Positions 27,625 to 39,996 of a stretch of DNA of 64,000 nt are shown piece by piece (position 1 is the first letter of the stretch; the number at the start of each line of letters is the position of its first letter). This stretch comes from Quillaja saponaria (taxonomy: Eukaryota > Streptophyta > Magnoliopsida > Fabales > Quillajaceae), in the NCBI GenBank assembly GCA_029379385.1, contig CM055607.1:434001-498000 (forward strand), written 5' to 3'. The position numbers were made by a program, and so were the translations under genes. The notes under the pieces are model-generated. The model was not told the origin of the DNA. It searched no databases and saw nothing but the letters and a program-made list of their open reading frames with translations.

Positions 27625-28549
27625 GAGGAAACACTTGGCAAATTGTTTTGGGGGATCTTCTCTTGTCATCTAGATGGTCTGTCTGAATCAGGGGCATTCT
27701 AAAAGCAAATTTTTGTTTTTCTGGAAAAAATTTTAAGCTGAGAAACTAGTAGTTAACTTTGATAAGCCTTAATAACCCTTATATATGAATGGGATGGACC
27801 TTACCGTTGTTTCCTTTATCCTGTTGGAAGCTAGTGCTACTTGAGAATGATAATACTACTGCATATTTTCTGTCATGGCAATATTTGTCTATTCATTATA
27901 CTTATGCATTGAATAATTTTTTGCATCCATCTTCGTATGACAGGAGAAGATTGTTCAGCATCAATTGTAGCCATGTACATTCATGTAAACATGGAATAAA
28001 TCTGCCAATTTTCGCTATAAATTTTTAGTTATTATGCGCTATTCAGTTTCAATTTGAAGTTGAACTTCGCCATTTGTCCTCCTAGATGACATCTGGCATT
28101 GTATGTCTAGCATAAATATGAAACTAAGGGTTTTGGTTTGTTACAAGGTTTGTTAGGCTCTTCCCTACGCCTTCCTCCTTGTGTATAAAAATCAGAAGCC
28201 ACCGTTGGAAAATTCACCAGCTAGTTCATGGTGTGATATCATAGTCGCAGCCTTGGGGAAGATTCTTTTTGTTTACAAGTTTACTAAAAGACAATACTAA
28301 AGACAGAACTCTTTCGGCTGCTTATTACTTTACTAATTAATAATTAGCGGTGGGTGATACTAATTAATTCCACGCAAAAGGCCCAGAAATTTTTGGATTG
28401 GGCCTTATGTAGTAACGACCAGCTGTAATCTCAAAATTGGTTACTAATTCCACGCCAATCTATTTTTCATACTCATTTCGTTTAGTATCCAAGCGAGGAG
28501 ACCCGACGACGACTCTGTTTTTCTTTGTCGACGAGCGGAGCGATCAAGA
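27625..28549. other. Intergenic region before the phospholipase A2 gene
   Basis: It contains the ATP synthase g 3' UTR and the promoter and 5' UTR of the phospholipase gene. The last 120 bases are richer in CG, as expected of a leader. No extra exon is visible. Confidence 0.5.
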
Positions 28550-30751
28550 ATGCAGAGTCGGCGTCCCACCGATGTTCCTGTTGGGACACGTGTCTCCGCG
28601 GTATTGGTCTTCCTTGTCATCTTCCTCACGGTCTTCGCCGAGTGCAACAATAATTCCGGGGTAAGTCCTTATTTCCATTCGAATGAAATCGATGATCTTG
28701 ACTAGATTGGTTTTAGAGAAAATGTGGAAAAGATAACAACTTTTCTGTTTAAGCTTTTCTGGGTTCTAATTGTTTTCATCAAAAATCAAAATCCCCCATT
28801 CCCTTTGCTCCCCAACTTTATTTGTTTTCGGTGCATCTGAAAAGCTTTCTATTTTTGTTTTGCCTTTGAGGATAGGCCACATGCAGCAGAACCTGTATTG
28901 CAGAGAGTTGTAATTGTAAGATACGTCCTACAATTTCTTATTGCAATTTTCAGGTTACTGTTTCATTCACTTTTTATAATTGTACGTATGTGTTTCTTAA
29001 TTTTATTGAATTTTAGCTGTTGGGATCCGTTATGGGAAGTATTGCGGAGTGGGTCATACCGGTTGTCCTGGGGAGCAACCGTGCGATGATCTTGATGCTT
29101 GTTGCAAGACTCATGACGATTGTGTCAGCAAAAGAGGTATGTCATAAATATCACCTGTCATGTTAATGATGTACTGTCAGAGTCAATAAGAGTCATGTTA
29201 AATATATATACAAATGTTGAATTTTCTGTGTTGTATATGAAAGTTATGGAGGTGAAGGAACTGAATGAATATAGATGATAAGCTCAGAAATACTTAATTT
29301 GTTCTATTATGCTTCTGCATTGACAAGCATGGACATTTGGGTTAACAAATTCTACTGAATCCGGAACTTTGTTTTGAAGTTCATGTTGGTAACAATTGGA
29401 TGATTAACTTGCATTTTCAAAGTCCTTTGCTAGAAGTTCATTTTCTTGCTGTCAGTCAGCACCCTGGTTGTCATATATTTATGTGATTCTTAGATTAACT
29501 ACACTGTCATGAATATTTCCGTATGATCCACTTTGGAAAAAACCAATCTTTGTTTTTTTGGGGTTGGGGTGGAGGGGTTGGGGGTGTGGTGTGAAGGAGT
29601 CAAGTGTTTGTTAATCTGCATCCTTCTGTTGGTCAGAAGATTTTAGGTTTTGCTTGAAGTTAGAAATAGACATGTATCTAGAACTATGTGAATGGCCTGA
29701 CAACAATGTTTAGAGATCCAAATGAAAATGAAAAGGAAACTAATGTACCGATTGCATAAATAGACTGTATATGATGTGCCCTCTCATTCTGCAGCATATG
29801 TGATCAAGATCGGTTGACTGCTAAAAATCGTGATTGTATTATTGAAGATATAGGTTCTATTTTCTACTTTAATGATTTTGGACAACAAGGTATCAATCAT
29901 AGCATGTTAGTCATATTTGAATTTTGTTCAAACACATCTATGTAAATATACCTTATCATAAAAATTTATCTACAAGGATAAACTTATTGCGTTGCAGGAA
30001 ATCCACCATTATATTAGTTTCTCCTGATTTCCTTTGTTTGTTAATCTACATGTTGGTCAGTAGATTTTAGGTTTTGCTTGAAGTTAGAAATGGACATGTA
30101 TAGAGAACCATGTCAATGGCCTGACAACCATGTTTAGAGATCCAAATGAAAATGAAAAGGAACTACTTACCAATGGCGTAAATAGACCGTATATGGTGTG
30201 CCCTCTCGTTCTGCAGCATATGTGATCAAGATAGGTTGACTGCTAAAAATCTTGATTGTATTATTAAACATATAGGTTCTATTTTCTACTTTATGGTTTT
30301 TGACAACAAGGTATCAATCATAGCATGTTAATCATATTTGAATTTTGTTCAAACACATCTATGTAAATATAACTATTCATATAAATTTATCTACTTGGGT
30401 AATCTTATTGTGTGGCAGGAAATTCCACCATTATACTAGTTTCTCCTGATTTCCTTTGTTGCTTTCTTGGTTTATTAGGTGCCTACATAATATAATGCAA
30501 TAGGAAAATTTTCTGTCTCCTCTAAATGTAGTATTTCTTTCACAAGATTGTAGACTAATAGAACATTTTTTTCAGGCATGACTAATGTAAAATGCCATCA
30601 GAAGTTCAAGAGCTGCATTAAGAGAGTGCAAAAATCTGGGAAGGCTGGATTTTCGAGGGATTGTCCTTATAATGTAGCCATGGCTACTATGGAACATGGT
30701 ATGGACTTGGCCATCCTACTGAGCCAATTTGGTAACAACATGGAACTTTAG
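28550..30751 (+). CDS. PLA2: Secreted phospholipase A2 (plant sPLA2)
   Basis: This enzyme hydrolyses the sn-2 acyl chain of phospholipids in a calcium-dependent way along the secretory path. Four exons, 28550-28660, 28876-28915, 29017-29136 and 30576-30751, join to 148 aa. Residues about 13-30 ([18 protein letters not shown]) form a signal peptide. The calcium loop is [15 protein letters not shown] (residues 56-70) and the active-site motif is [12 protein letters not shown] with the His83-Asp84 pair. Twelve cysteines after residue 39 give the six disulfides of the plant family, and a thirteenth sits at residue 32, next to the probable cleavage site. The short C terminus after [14 protein letters not shown] resembles the gamma/delta group (At4g29460/At4g29470, which are also its neighbours in Arabidopsis). 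It lacks a KDEL-type ER signal. Intron 3 carries a tandem duplication. Confidence 0.94.
29605..30460. repeat. Tandem duplication of about 430 bp inside PLA2 intron 3
   Basis: Unit 1 (about 29605-30034) and unit 2 (about 30035-30460) share nearly their whole length. Landmarks in the same order are GATTTTAGGTTTTGCTTGAA, GGCCTGACAAC, ATGTTTAGAGATCCAAATG, GTGCCCTCTC, AGCATATGTGATCAAGAT, AAGGTATCAATCATAGCATG and TTCTCCTGATTTCCTTTGTT. Differences are mostly single bases and short indels, so the event is fairly recent relative to the surrounding DNA. No transposon ends are visible. Confidence 0.9.
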
Positions 30752-32433
30752 TTGTGAGATTGATAGGTAATGGTGGGAAATCTTAACCACCACCATTACC
30801 AACCCACTACCCTAAAGCAGGAAAAAGAAAGAAAAAAACAAGAGAGGATGGGAACTTACTGATTAGTGGAGGTTTTGTGGTACTTTTGATTCTTTCCAGT
30901 TCTGTGATTCTTGCTAAAATACAAGTATTGGACTAATATTTTGTGTGATTGTAAATCTAGGCTAAACAAACATGGCAATGCATTTGGTTTTTGCTAGAGC
31001 TACTAGATCTACCTCTTTGTTTATGAAAAAGGAAGTCAATATTCGTTGCGTAAGGAGGTTCTATAAGGAAGAATGATTTTGGCAATGAGTTACTGCTCAA
31101 ATTGCTTTGATCTTTAAAATAATGATAATTTAATTGATGTTGAGAACAGAGTACTCGCATAGCATATGAATGTGATGGACACATGACAGGTTCCGCAAAT
31201 AACTACCTTATGTTCCCTAAGTTCTAATATAATTGTGTTCATTTTTTAAATTTCGAAATTTATCCTTCACCTTGAGTATGGGTTAAAGTTGGAAAAGAGA
31301 AAAATAAAAAATAAAAAATTGTAGTAATATGACAAGGATGCAGTGACAAGATTTCCCTTTCTTCTTTGATTAAACTAGTCAATGTGATACGGATTCCTTT
31401 AAATAAATTATAAGAAAAAAAATATTATAGGTGAGCAAATTCAATTATAGGTTTCAGGATTTAATAGGTGCAGATTCATAAGCTAACCGGAAAACATGCC
31501 TCACTTCTTATTCTTTAATTATAATATGAATTCTGAAATCTGAATTCAAGCTCAGCACGTCATGTATATGGCTTCTTACCAAACCAACGCAAAGTCATAA
31601 ACACTATTTTTTTTTTTGAAAAATTACATAAATAAACGAACCTGAATAACTTTGATCGATTGCATGATTTTCATGAAACTCATTGGTATCCACAATCAGC
31701 CTTTTAATCATGTTTGTATTCAATATTTGGAGTTTGGACGGAAAGAAAATCACACACAAAGGGATTAAAAAAAAAAAATTAAGGGGCATAGAATTTTTTG
31801 CTTAGCTTTTTTTCATTTAAAAATGTTCCAATTATCTACCATTCAACTCATAATGCCCTATTCACCTAAAGATTAAAATCATAATGTCCTAACATATTTC
31901 TATTTTATTTCAAAAAAAATAAAATTATGAAGAAAGGGTAACTTTGTCAGATGAAAAATAAGTCAGTTGTCAGTTGGGTTACATTTTGGGAGGATTAAGG
32001 TGAAATTTCATGTATGCAGGAGGAAATCCCATATTTCCCCCAGATATCACGTAAAATTACTAAGATTTCTGAATCTTCCGACGGAGAGAGAAAGAGTAAT
32101 TTGGTCAGATGAAAAATAAAATCCGCCCAATTGATTTCGGTGTACCTTCCCATGCCGCCATATGATATTGTCATTGTTAATTAGTTATATAAGGAATACG
32201 GAGGAAAGGTCTCCCTCGATTTCTTCTCCTATTGGTTTTCCGCGGAAGTCAAAATGATTTAAAATTGTTTCGTCCTTCTATTATTCAATAAACAATCACA
32301 CATTTAGTTCCTTTGAATCAGATAGAGATAGAGGAATAAGAAACCCTAAGATTTTCTGAATTTCTCTCTTTCTTGAAGCTTTTTTGGTCGAAGAAGAATC
32401 AGAATTGTCTTTCAAGTTGTATAGAGACAGAAA
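30752..32433. other. Intergenic region before the IST1-like gene
   Basis: It contains the PLA2 3' UTR, AT-rich DNA with no supported exon, and the IST1-like promoter. A telo-box-like AAACCCTAA lies at 32341-32349, in the presumed 5' leader about 90 bases before the start codon; such boxes are common in growth-related plant genes. Several poly-A and poly-T runs occur near 31610 and 31770. Confidence 0.55.
32341..32349 (+). promoter_or_regulatory. Telo-box in IST1-like leader
   Basis: AAACCCTAA matches the plant telo-box. It lies about 85-93 bases before the start codon, in a pyrimidine-rich leader, in the sense orientation. Confidence 0.4.
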
Positions 32434-35400
32434 ATGTTACATAGGAAAAGCTTCAAGTCCGCTAAATGGTAATTGCACTTCTCTTCTTTTCCTCTGTTTG
32501 GCTTTTGAGAAAAGGAAAACAAGGTGGTTGTTTGATGATCCAATTGGGGTTGAATTGCATGTTCTGTTGTGAGATGCCTTGTAATCTCACAAGTCCAACT
32601 GATTAATCTTTATTTTAATACACACACAATGTTATTTTTATTATATATACCATATAGGTTACAGATGTGACTTGTGATGTAAAGTGATCGATTTTACTGT
32701 TTTATTGATGAATCCCTTTACTTGAGGAATGAAAATGTGTTGATTTGTAATATAACTGGATTCTGGCAGTAAAACTGGGTTGAAGCTTGCAGTTTCTCGC
32801 ATAAAGCTTTTGAAGAATAAAAGGGAAGCCCATGTGCGGCAGATGAAGAGGGAATTGGCACAGCTGCTGGAGTCTGGGCAGGACCGGACTGCTAGAATAC
32901 GGGTATAATATAATCTCTAAACACCATCAGTACTTGGCATTGTTTCGTTCGGAATCACTACACTGTTTTAGTTCTCATTGAGTTTTAAGTTTAACCACTG
33001 ATTTTCCCCTTGTATAGAATATAGATATGGATGAGTGTTGATTAAATTGGAATTAATGTTAATTCTAATGAAGTATGCCAACTGTGCTACACTACGTCAG
33101 TGATGTTATTTAGTTCAAGACTTGAAGGTTCAAGTTTCTAGTAATAATGACATCTGATGGGATATAACTTATAAGCAACCACGGAAGTTTAATATGGAAA
33201 CTTCTTTATTGGGGAAAAAAATGAGAATGGGACAGTCAAAGCTCAAAAATTAAGGTTTGAAGGTAAAAATTATGACAAAATTGAAGCCAACAAGACTGCA
33301 TATTTACAAATATAAATGCTGAGTCTCCAATTTCCAAATGTGTTGCCTACTATAACTCTGTGTGTCCAAAACAAAAACCAGTTACGCGCCTTTGGCAGCT
33401 TAAGTGGCATGAAAGTAGATCAGGATTCAAGTGCTTCGCAGTAGTTGTCGCGTCCAGATATTTTTTTTGTAAGTGTTGAATTTTCACCTTAAGCTCTTGT
33501 ACTTTGTGAATATTAGATACTAGTACTTCTTGTGCGTGTGATACCTTTCAATGAGGAATATGTGGTGATAACATAGAAACAGGAATTCTGGAGCTTTATA
33601 TCTTTTTTCCTTCCTAGTATATCTAAATCTTCTTTTTATTATGCACCTCAGGTTGAACATGTGGTCAGGGAAGAGAAGACAAAGACAGCATATGATCTTA
33701 TTGAGATATACTGCGAACTTATTGCTGCTCGGTTGCCAATAATTGAGTCACAGAAGTATGTTGGCAGTTATTGGTTTGAACACATGATTAAACAAGTACT
33801 CTCAAACATGTTTCCATTGTTTGCCATATATATATATCCTTGTGTATTGTAAAGAATGAGATTTTTTTCTCATTATGATTGCTTTTCCTACAAGTTTTTT
33901 ATTTTATTAGTGACATAGGAAACAAACTGGGAATCTCCTATTACTACTTATATATATGGTTTTGGTTCAGGATATTCTTAATCATTAATTTCCAAGTTGT
34001 AGGAGAATGTTCTTAAGAATTTATGTATTGAATTTGTGGTTGTGATGCCAACAATAAGAAAGTAGCTAAGTTTGAAGAATTTTAGGAAAATCCTGACAGC
34101 AGCTACCTTTGTGTAGCTGTTCCTCCTGGTTTTCAGATGTTAACGATTAGCTTAAGAGGGTTTGATTTAGAAAGGCAAGGAAAGAGTGAAGCTGCATAAA
34201 GAAAAAGAAAGGGAAAAAAAGAGAGAGGAAAGAAACCAGTTCGTCAATCGAGTTTTACAGGACTCCGTGGATCACACCCCTGCACTCGTAGGGTCAGATT
34301 AATCCTGTCTAATTATGTGACTTTTACGCAATGATGTTTTCACTAGCACCGTCTCCCTTAACTTTGGCTGGTTTTAGGTACAACTTAACAGTATTTTAGT
34401 TGCTTAATTTTCAGAATGCTTCATTTGATTATATACCTGTATTTGTGTATGTTTTGACATTATTAGGATGAACCTAAGGGGTTTAAGACTTTAATGTATG
34501 AACTATCTTTTTTGCCCACAAACAATAGTCTTTCATACAAAGTTAGAGCTCATATTTAGAATTTGCATTTTCTTTCTTTCCGAACAGAAATTGCCCCATT
34601 GATTTGAAGGAAGCAATTTCAAGTGTTATATTTGCATCTCCAAGATGTTCAGACATACCGGAGCTTATGGATGTCCGGAAGCATCTTACAGCTAAATATG
34701 GAAAAGAGTTTGTCTCAGCAGCTATTGAATTACGGCCCGACTGTGGTGTAAATCGCATGGCAAGTTTCTCTAACTTCTTACAGTTGGTTGAGACCAATCT
34801 TGTTGAACATTATCATTTTATTCTTATTTAATTGTATTTTCAGTTGGTTGAGAAATTGTCTGCTAAAGCACCTGATGGTCCAACCAAAATAAAAATATTA
34901 TCGGATATTGCTAAGGAGCATAATGTCAAATGGGATCCTAACTCATCTGGAGAGAACGATATTAAGTCTCTGGAGGAGTCACGAGTAAGCGTAAATTAGT
35001 CCATTATGGATTTCTTATTATCATCATAGTAGCATATAACTCTGAAATAATAATTTGATGTCTTATACTTATGAAACTGTAATTTTTACTTTGTTCAGAT
35101 TGAAACAAGTACTCTTGAGAATGCCAGTTATGTGGAACCTCCTCAGGTCCAAGCCCCATCTAATCATGATGGAAGGGGGCATCCTATTACACATGTTCAT
35201 ACTCCACAAAAAGGAATGAATTATGAGTCTGCAAATTTGTATGAACAAAATGCTAGATTTTCTGCTAAAGAAGTTGGTGACAGTAAGTCAACAACATCTG
35301 GCAAATTCAATCCAGAAATGAGATCTCCAGGTATGTGCCACACATTTTTCCTGGTTTGCCTTAATGTGAAGTACATGTTTGAGGATTGGTGATTTCTGTA

Positions 35401-38400
35401 AACCGATTTGGACTAGAGGATTCAAAGCATAAAACTAGGAATCAGTTGAAACCCTATTTAGATTGCACCTGTAAAATTCCCAGCCATCCGCCTCTGAACA
35501 TGCAACCTAGAGATGTTTTCTTTATGTTTTTTTTTTCCTTTCCATATTTTGGGTGCTTCCATGTTTATGAAGAATTTTTGAAAACTTTGACGGTATTTCA
35601 ATTCCTAAAAGTTGGAGAATATTAGTGATTGAAAAGTTGGTAACTATTCCATTAATAGTCAGTTCTCAATTCTCATGTCTTCTGAAAAACTTCAGTTTCA
35701 GCTCAGCAAGCCAAATGGGACATTCTGATTTTCTTCTAACAAGTTGTGTATTTACATCTCAACATTTAAATCTTCTTTTAATGAGATGTGACATAATATA
35801 TATCCATGTGGTTGTACCCATATAACCTTGGTCCTTCATGAATTTAAAAACCAAACACGTTTCAATTAATATTATAAACACTTGTATTGGATTAGTTCTT
35901 GCATTTCATTGCTAGTAAGTTCTAATGGGATGTACAATTTTTAATTTACTTTGTACGTCATTAAAATGTATGTTCATTTGGGACCCGATTGGACTAAAGT
36001 TGAACCTCTAGCGCTTGACCTTTCTTTTCCAGTTTGATGACTTGGATTCTGAACTGTGCTTATTACAAACTTCTCTGAGGATTAAATGTAATCATCCTTG
36101 AATTTCTCCTTTATTCAAACTGCTCTGTCTGGTAATTGGATTTGTTGTAACTTGTTCCTGTCTACAGGACTTGCTACTCAAGAAATGGACTTTAGATATT
36201 CAAATTCTGAAGATGGGAATTCATTTTCTATGGGTAAGCAGAACTGGAATATGGTATTCAAGGATGCTACCTCTGCTGCACAGGCAGCTGCTGAATCCGC
36301 CGAACGTGCTAGCATGGCTGCAAGAGCAGCTGTACAACTTTCAAGTGGTGGACGTAATACCGGGCAGTATTCAACTGTATCACGGGATTACTCTGCGTAT
36401 GGTTTAGGAGATGAAGCTACCCATGGTAGCAGACATCTCTGCAAAGATTCAGCTAATAGTACCTTCCATAGGAGCAATTTTGGGATGCATAATGAACAAA
36501 CTGATGGTAGGGAACAAGATAACCTGGCAGGAGCATCTAACGATAGGGATGATCATGAGAATGCAGGTAAAATCAGCCAGTCAGCTTCTTTGAAGTCTGA
36601 TACTGAATTCATTGATGACAAAACATTGGGGAACAGTTCTCAAACGGCATATACACACCCTCAGAAGAACTTCTATGAGCCTGAGAGTAGTGAGTTTCTA
36701 TATGACATGAGCATGAAAAAACAAGGCAGCAATTCTGAGGTTGATTTTGAGAGTGAAATGCATGTTGATCATTTTGTTGATAGAAGGATTGGTAAACAAT
36801 CTAGAAGAGCTTCCTCTCGTTCTCAGTCTAGCACTTCCAGTGACGATCACAGTGAGAAGTTAAACAGCCAGATGCCGAGAAATGATGCTGTAGAGGACCT
36901 TTTCATTACTGATGAACGAACCACTCGCGTAAACTATAAGGAAATTAATTCTTATGACAATACTGCTGTATTTGATGATTCCGAGTCAGATGACGATGAC
37001 TATAAATTTGGTGTAGAGAACAAGGGACAGGAATCTAGTTTGTATTTTTCAAGTCCCAATAGAAAATCACCGGTTCCCTTCAAAAATAAATATGAATGGG
37101 TCCCTGGAGAAATCATTGACAAAGCAGTGGGACTCGGAAATTCAAGGTCCCATTTTTCCACAGAGACTTCATCTCCTGCAATTTATGAAAATTCAACAAA
37201 GTGTGCAGCTTCTTCACAGCAAGAAGACATGTTCCCTACGACTTTTGATGATTCAAATGGCTCTAGTTCAGAAAGTGAAGAGGATCTGCACAAGTCTAAG
37301 CTTGTTGGAAGTAAGAATCATGGTTTATATCTTCGTGAAAAGAATAATAGCTCCAAAAGTTCCACCACCAGTCAGAGTGCAAGTCATGAGCCTTTAGTGT
37401 CCTCATCCATGGACAAGAGGAATTTGGATTTTAACAGAAAGAGATCATCTTTAGTTGGTTCAGACACCATGGAAGAACACCCTGAAAGAAACCAAAGTAT
37501 TGACCTGACTGATGTGTCTGAAGAATCTAGTGTACAAAGGGGTAAGGAGTTAAATTATGGAGTATTGATGGGTGGGTTTCGCAACAAGGGTTACAGGCAG
37601 CCACCATATGCTAAGAATTCATCAGGTAAGGCTTCATCATCACGGGGAGATACTATCGTTAAGGTTGGGCAGTCTTCTACCACAGTCAGGAGTTCATTCA
37701 ATTCTGGTCCACAGTCTCAAGACCTATACACGAGGGAAGTGAGTGGAGTAAATAAAAGTCCAGGCTCGGGAGTCCTTTCCCCGTCTTCCAACTCTGATAA
37801 TGATGATCTGGTGGAGGACTCACAAAAGATTGTCAATAGTACTCAAAATCCTTACATTCAGAAGCCAGCAACTGAAGTGAATAACAAGTCAAGCTCAAGG
37901 GCTGTAACTACATACTTTGATTCCAATAGTAGTGATTCTGAGGATGATGAAGATAAACAGACTTCAGCCAGCAATTTCCGGCCTGTTAGTGGTTTTTCTA
38001 GAAGGACAAAAGCTTCTCCAAGTATGGGAAGAAGAAGTGTAAATGTGAGGGATCCTGTTTTCCCTGAAGTATCTGGTATTCCTGATGACAGTGGACTGGA
38101 AAGGAAAACATCGTCAGGGAGTTCCTTTAATACTAGAAATCAACAGAAGCCCTCATTCCGGACAAAGAGCTCAGATCGTATGGGAAGTTCTGAGCAGCAT
38201 GGATTGGCAAAACAAGTAGTCTGTAATCAGCCCCCAGAATCTCAGAGGTCCTTGCATGAGGAAAGTATCAAGTTATCTGCTAGGGTACAGCAATCCAGTT
38301 CTCTTCAGAAGAGAGCAGTAGCAGATAATTCTGGTCGAGATTCACCATCAGCTGAGAAGGCTAGTCATGTTCATCCAAAGCTTCCTGACTATGATTCTTT

Positions 38401-38440
38401 AACTGCGCACTTCCAATCTCTACGACAGGGTCGCCAGTAA
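32434..38440 (+). CDS. IST1-like protein (regulator of Vps4 in the MVB pathway)
   Basis: IST1 proteins bind ESCRT-III subunits and Vps4/SKD1 and tune vesicle formation in multivesicular bodies. Seven exons, 32434-32468, 32770-32902, 33652-33755, 34588-34759, 34844-34984, 35099-35330 and 36168-38440, join to 1,029 aa. The IST1 domain fills about residues 10-180: KLAVSRIKLLKNKREA, RELAQLLESGQDRTARIRVEH, DLIEIYCELIAARLPII, AISSVIFASPRCSDIPEL and FVSAAIELRPDCGVNRM. The last exon encodes about 757 residues that are low in complexity and rich in Ser, Asp, Glu and Lys, with several acidic clusters; it looks disordered, apart from a near-start TSAAQAAAESAERASMAARAA stretch of alternating alanines. 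The C-terminal PKLPDYDSLTAHFQSLR is a conserved plant tail motif. The intron after exon 4 uses a GC donor. Order matches At4g29440. The start is short but fits MLHRKSFKSAK. Confidence 0.93.
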
Positions 38441-38908
38441 ATTGTAGTTGCTTGCAAATAGGAATATTGGTACTTTTATATTATTATTTTTTACATGTGC
38501 AGTTATATATAGTTACCTAATTGAAGATTTGAAAGTTACAGAGACGGATATAGATGTGTATTTCTTTTTACAAATGGAGTGTAGGCATACTTCCAATTTA
38601 TTATTGATTCTAAGATAAAATGTCAGCAGTTGGTGAATTTGGAGCCGCATTTGTTTAAAAGAGATGAACGTTAGTTGGGATTGGCATTGGACATCAAAAT
38701 AGGTTCCATAAAGTAATCGTAAGAATATTCAACCACACACTACATCCATCACAATTAGTTGATGCAGAATTTATACTTAAGAGTACAATAACAATAGAGA
38801 ACAGAAAAAAACAGGTTCACCATTCATCTTATTCAACATTAATCAGCTGATGAACAATTTTTTTGTGGGCTACATGATGAGGACATAATAGTATAACAAT
38901 GATGATCT
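38441..38908. other. Convergent 3' region
   Basis: This 0.47-kb stretch separates two stop codons, those of the IST1-like gene (+) and the S15a gene (-). It should hold both 3' UTRs. No other feature is visible. Confidence 0.5.
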
Positions 38909-39919
38909 CTAGTGAAAATATCCAAGGACCTGACCACCTACATTCCTCCTGCTAGCCTCTTCGTGATCCAAAACACCATCAGGAGTTGTAATTACAACAT
39001 AACCCCACTGCAATAGAGAGGATGATGGTTGGACAATTGAACTGTCATCAGTTTGTTAACAAGTTTCACCTCGTCACAATATGAGTCATAAGACTTTTCT
39101 TCATCATCAATATAAAAAGAAAAAAATTAGATAGACAAAGCAAAATTAAGTATCAAGAAACCTGATGTGTTGGAAGAGTGCGCAATCTGTAGTCTTCAAT
39201 ATCTCTCGCTTTGATGTCTTGTCTGTATGTGAGAGCCCGACAATCATTGACCCTGCCTTGTAGTTCTACTGTTATCTTGCCAACTCTATGTGGATCATAA
39301 ACCTGAAAGTTCTTGATATAGCCTGAAAAGGAATTATACCAATTTGGTGACAGAGTAATAGAGCAACAAGCATCAGGAAAACTAAAAACAACATACTTCT
39401 GGGCTGATGGTCCTTAAGCCAAAGAAATTGAACAAGGAAACGAAATGGTTTACACATGTAGCAACATACCATTTAGTGATGCTGCTTAAAACAAAGAGCT
39501 TTCTGATGAAATTATGGGGGTTTCTGAAAAAGTAGATCTGGAGAATAACACTAAGCAGAATACTGGATAACACATAGACCTATGGAAGTTTTGTACATAT
39601 GCCTAACCTTAACAAAGCAATTAGATTAGAAAACATAAAAACCCAAAAGGTACAATTTTCAGAATCTAAACGTAATATGAATACAAGTTCGATTAAATTG
39701 TAAGAAAAGTTTTCCAATTGGACGAGCGAAGATTACAGCAGCAATTCCAAAAAACCCATGTCTCTGAAACCAAAAAAAACCAGCTTTACCTCTGTCTTTC
39801 ATGATCCTGAGAAAGGAAGACATGACTGTGGATACAGGTTGCAACTCCACCGTAGCTTTTCCCCTTCTCTCAGCATTGACTATGGCTCTCAATGCGTCAT
39901 TCAGTATCCTCCTCCCCAT
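38909..39919 (-). CDS. RPS15A: Ribosomal protein S15a, type II (uS8 family)
   Basis: This is an uS8-family protein of the small ribosomal subunit. Three exons, 39919-39790, 39322-39162 and 39007-38909, join to 129 aa. The protein starts [20 protein letters not shown] and runs through [41 protein letters not shown] and the C-terminal [18 protein letters not shown], ending GYFH. The spelling [14 protein letters not shown] and [18 protein letters not shown], rather than the cytosolic KRQVLIRPSSKV form, fits the divergent type II S15a (Arabidopsis RPS15aB/E, At4g29430). Type II has been proposed to serve mitochondrial ribosomes; I infer that from family knowledge. No cleavable presequence is visible. 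Its promoter is squeezed to about 80 bases before a TIR element begins. Confidence 0.93.
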
Positions 39920-39996
39920 CCTCGTAACCCCTGCGACTCTTTCTCTCTCTGCGCCGCTACAAGGCTAAACCGCACCAGTTAAGGAGAGGGTAGGGT

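Noticed and set aside
27373..27669. 98-codon open frame antisense to ATP synthase g exon 2.
   Set aside because: It is the complementary shadow of a well-supported coding exon.
36098..36167. Possible N-terminal start inside the large IST1-like exon (MNFSFIQTALSG...).
   Set aside because: These bases lie before the TCTACAG acceptor at 36167 and belong to the intron; the exon continues the frame from upstream exons with the IST1 domain.
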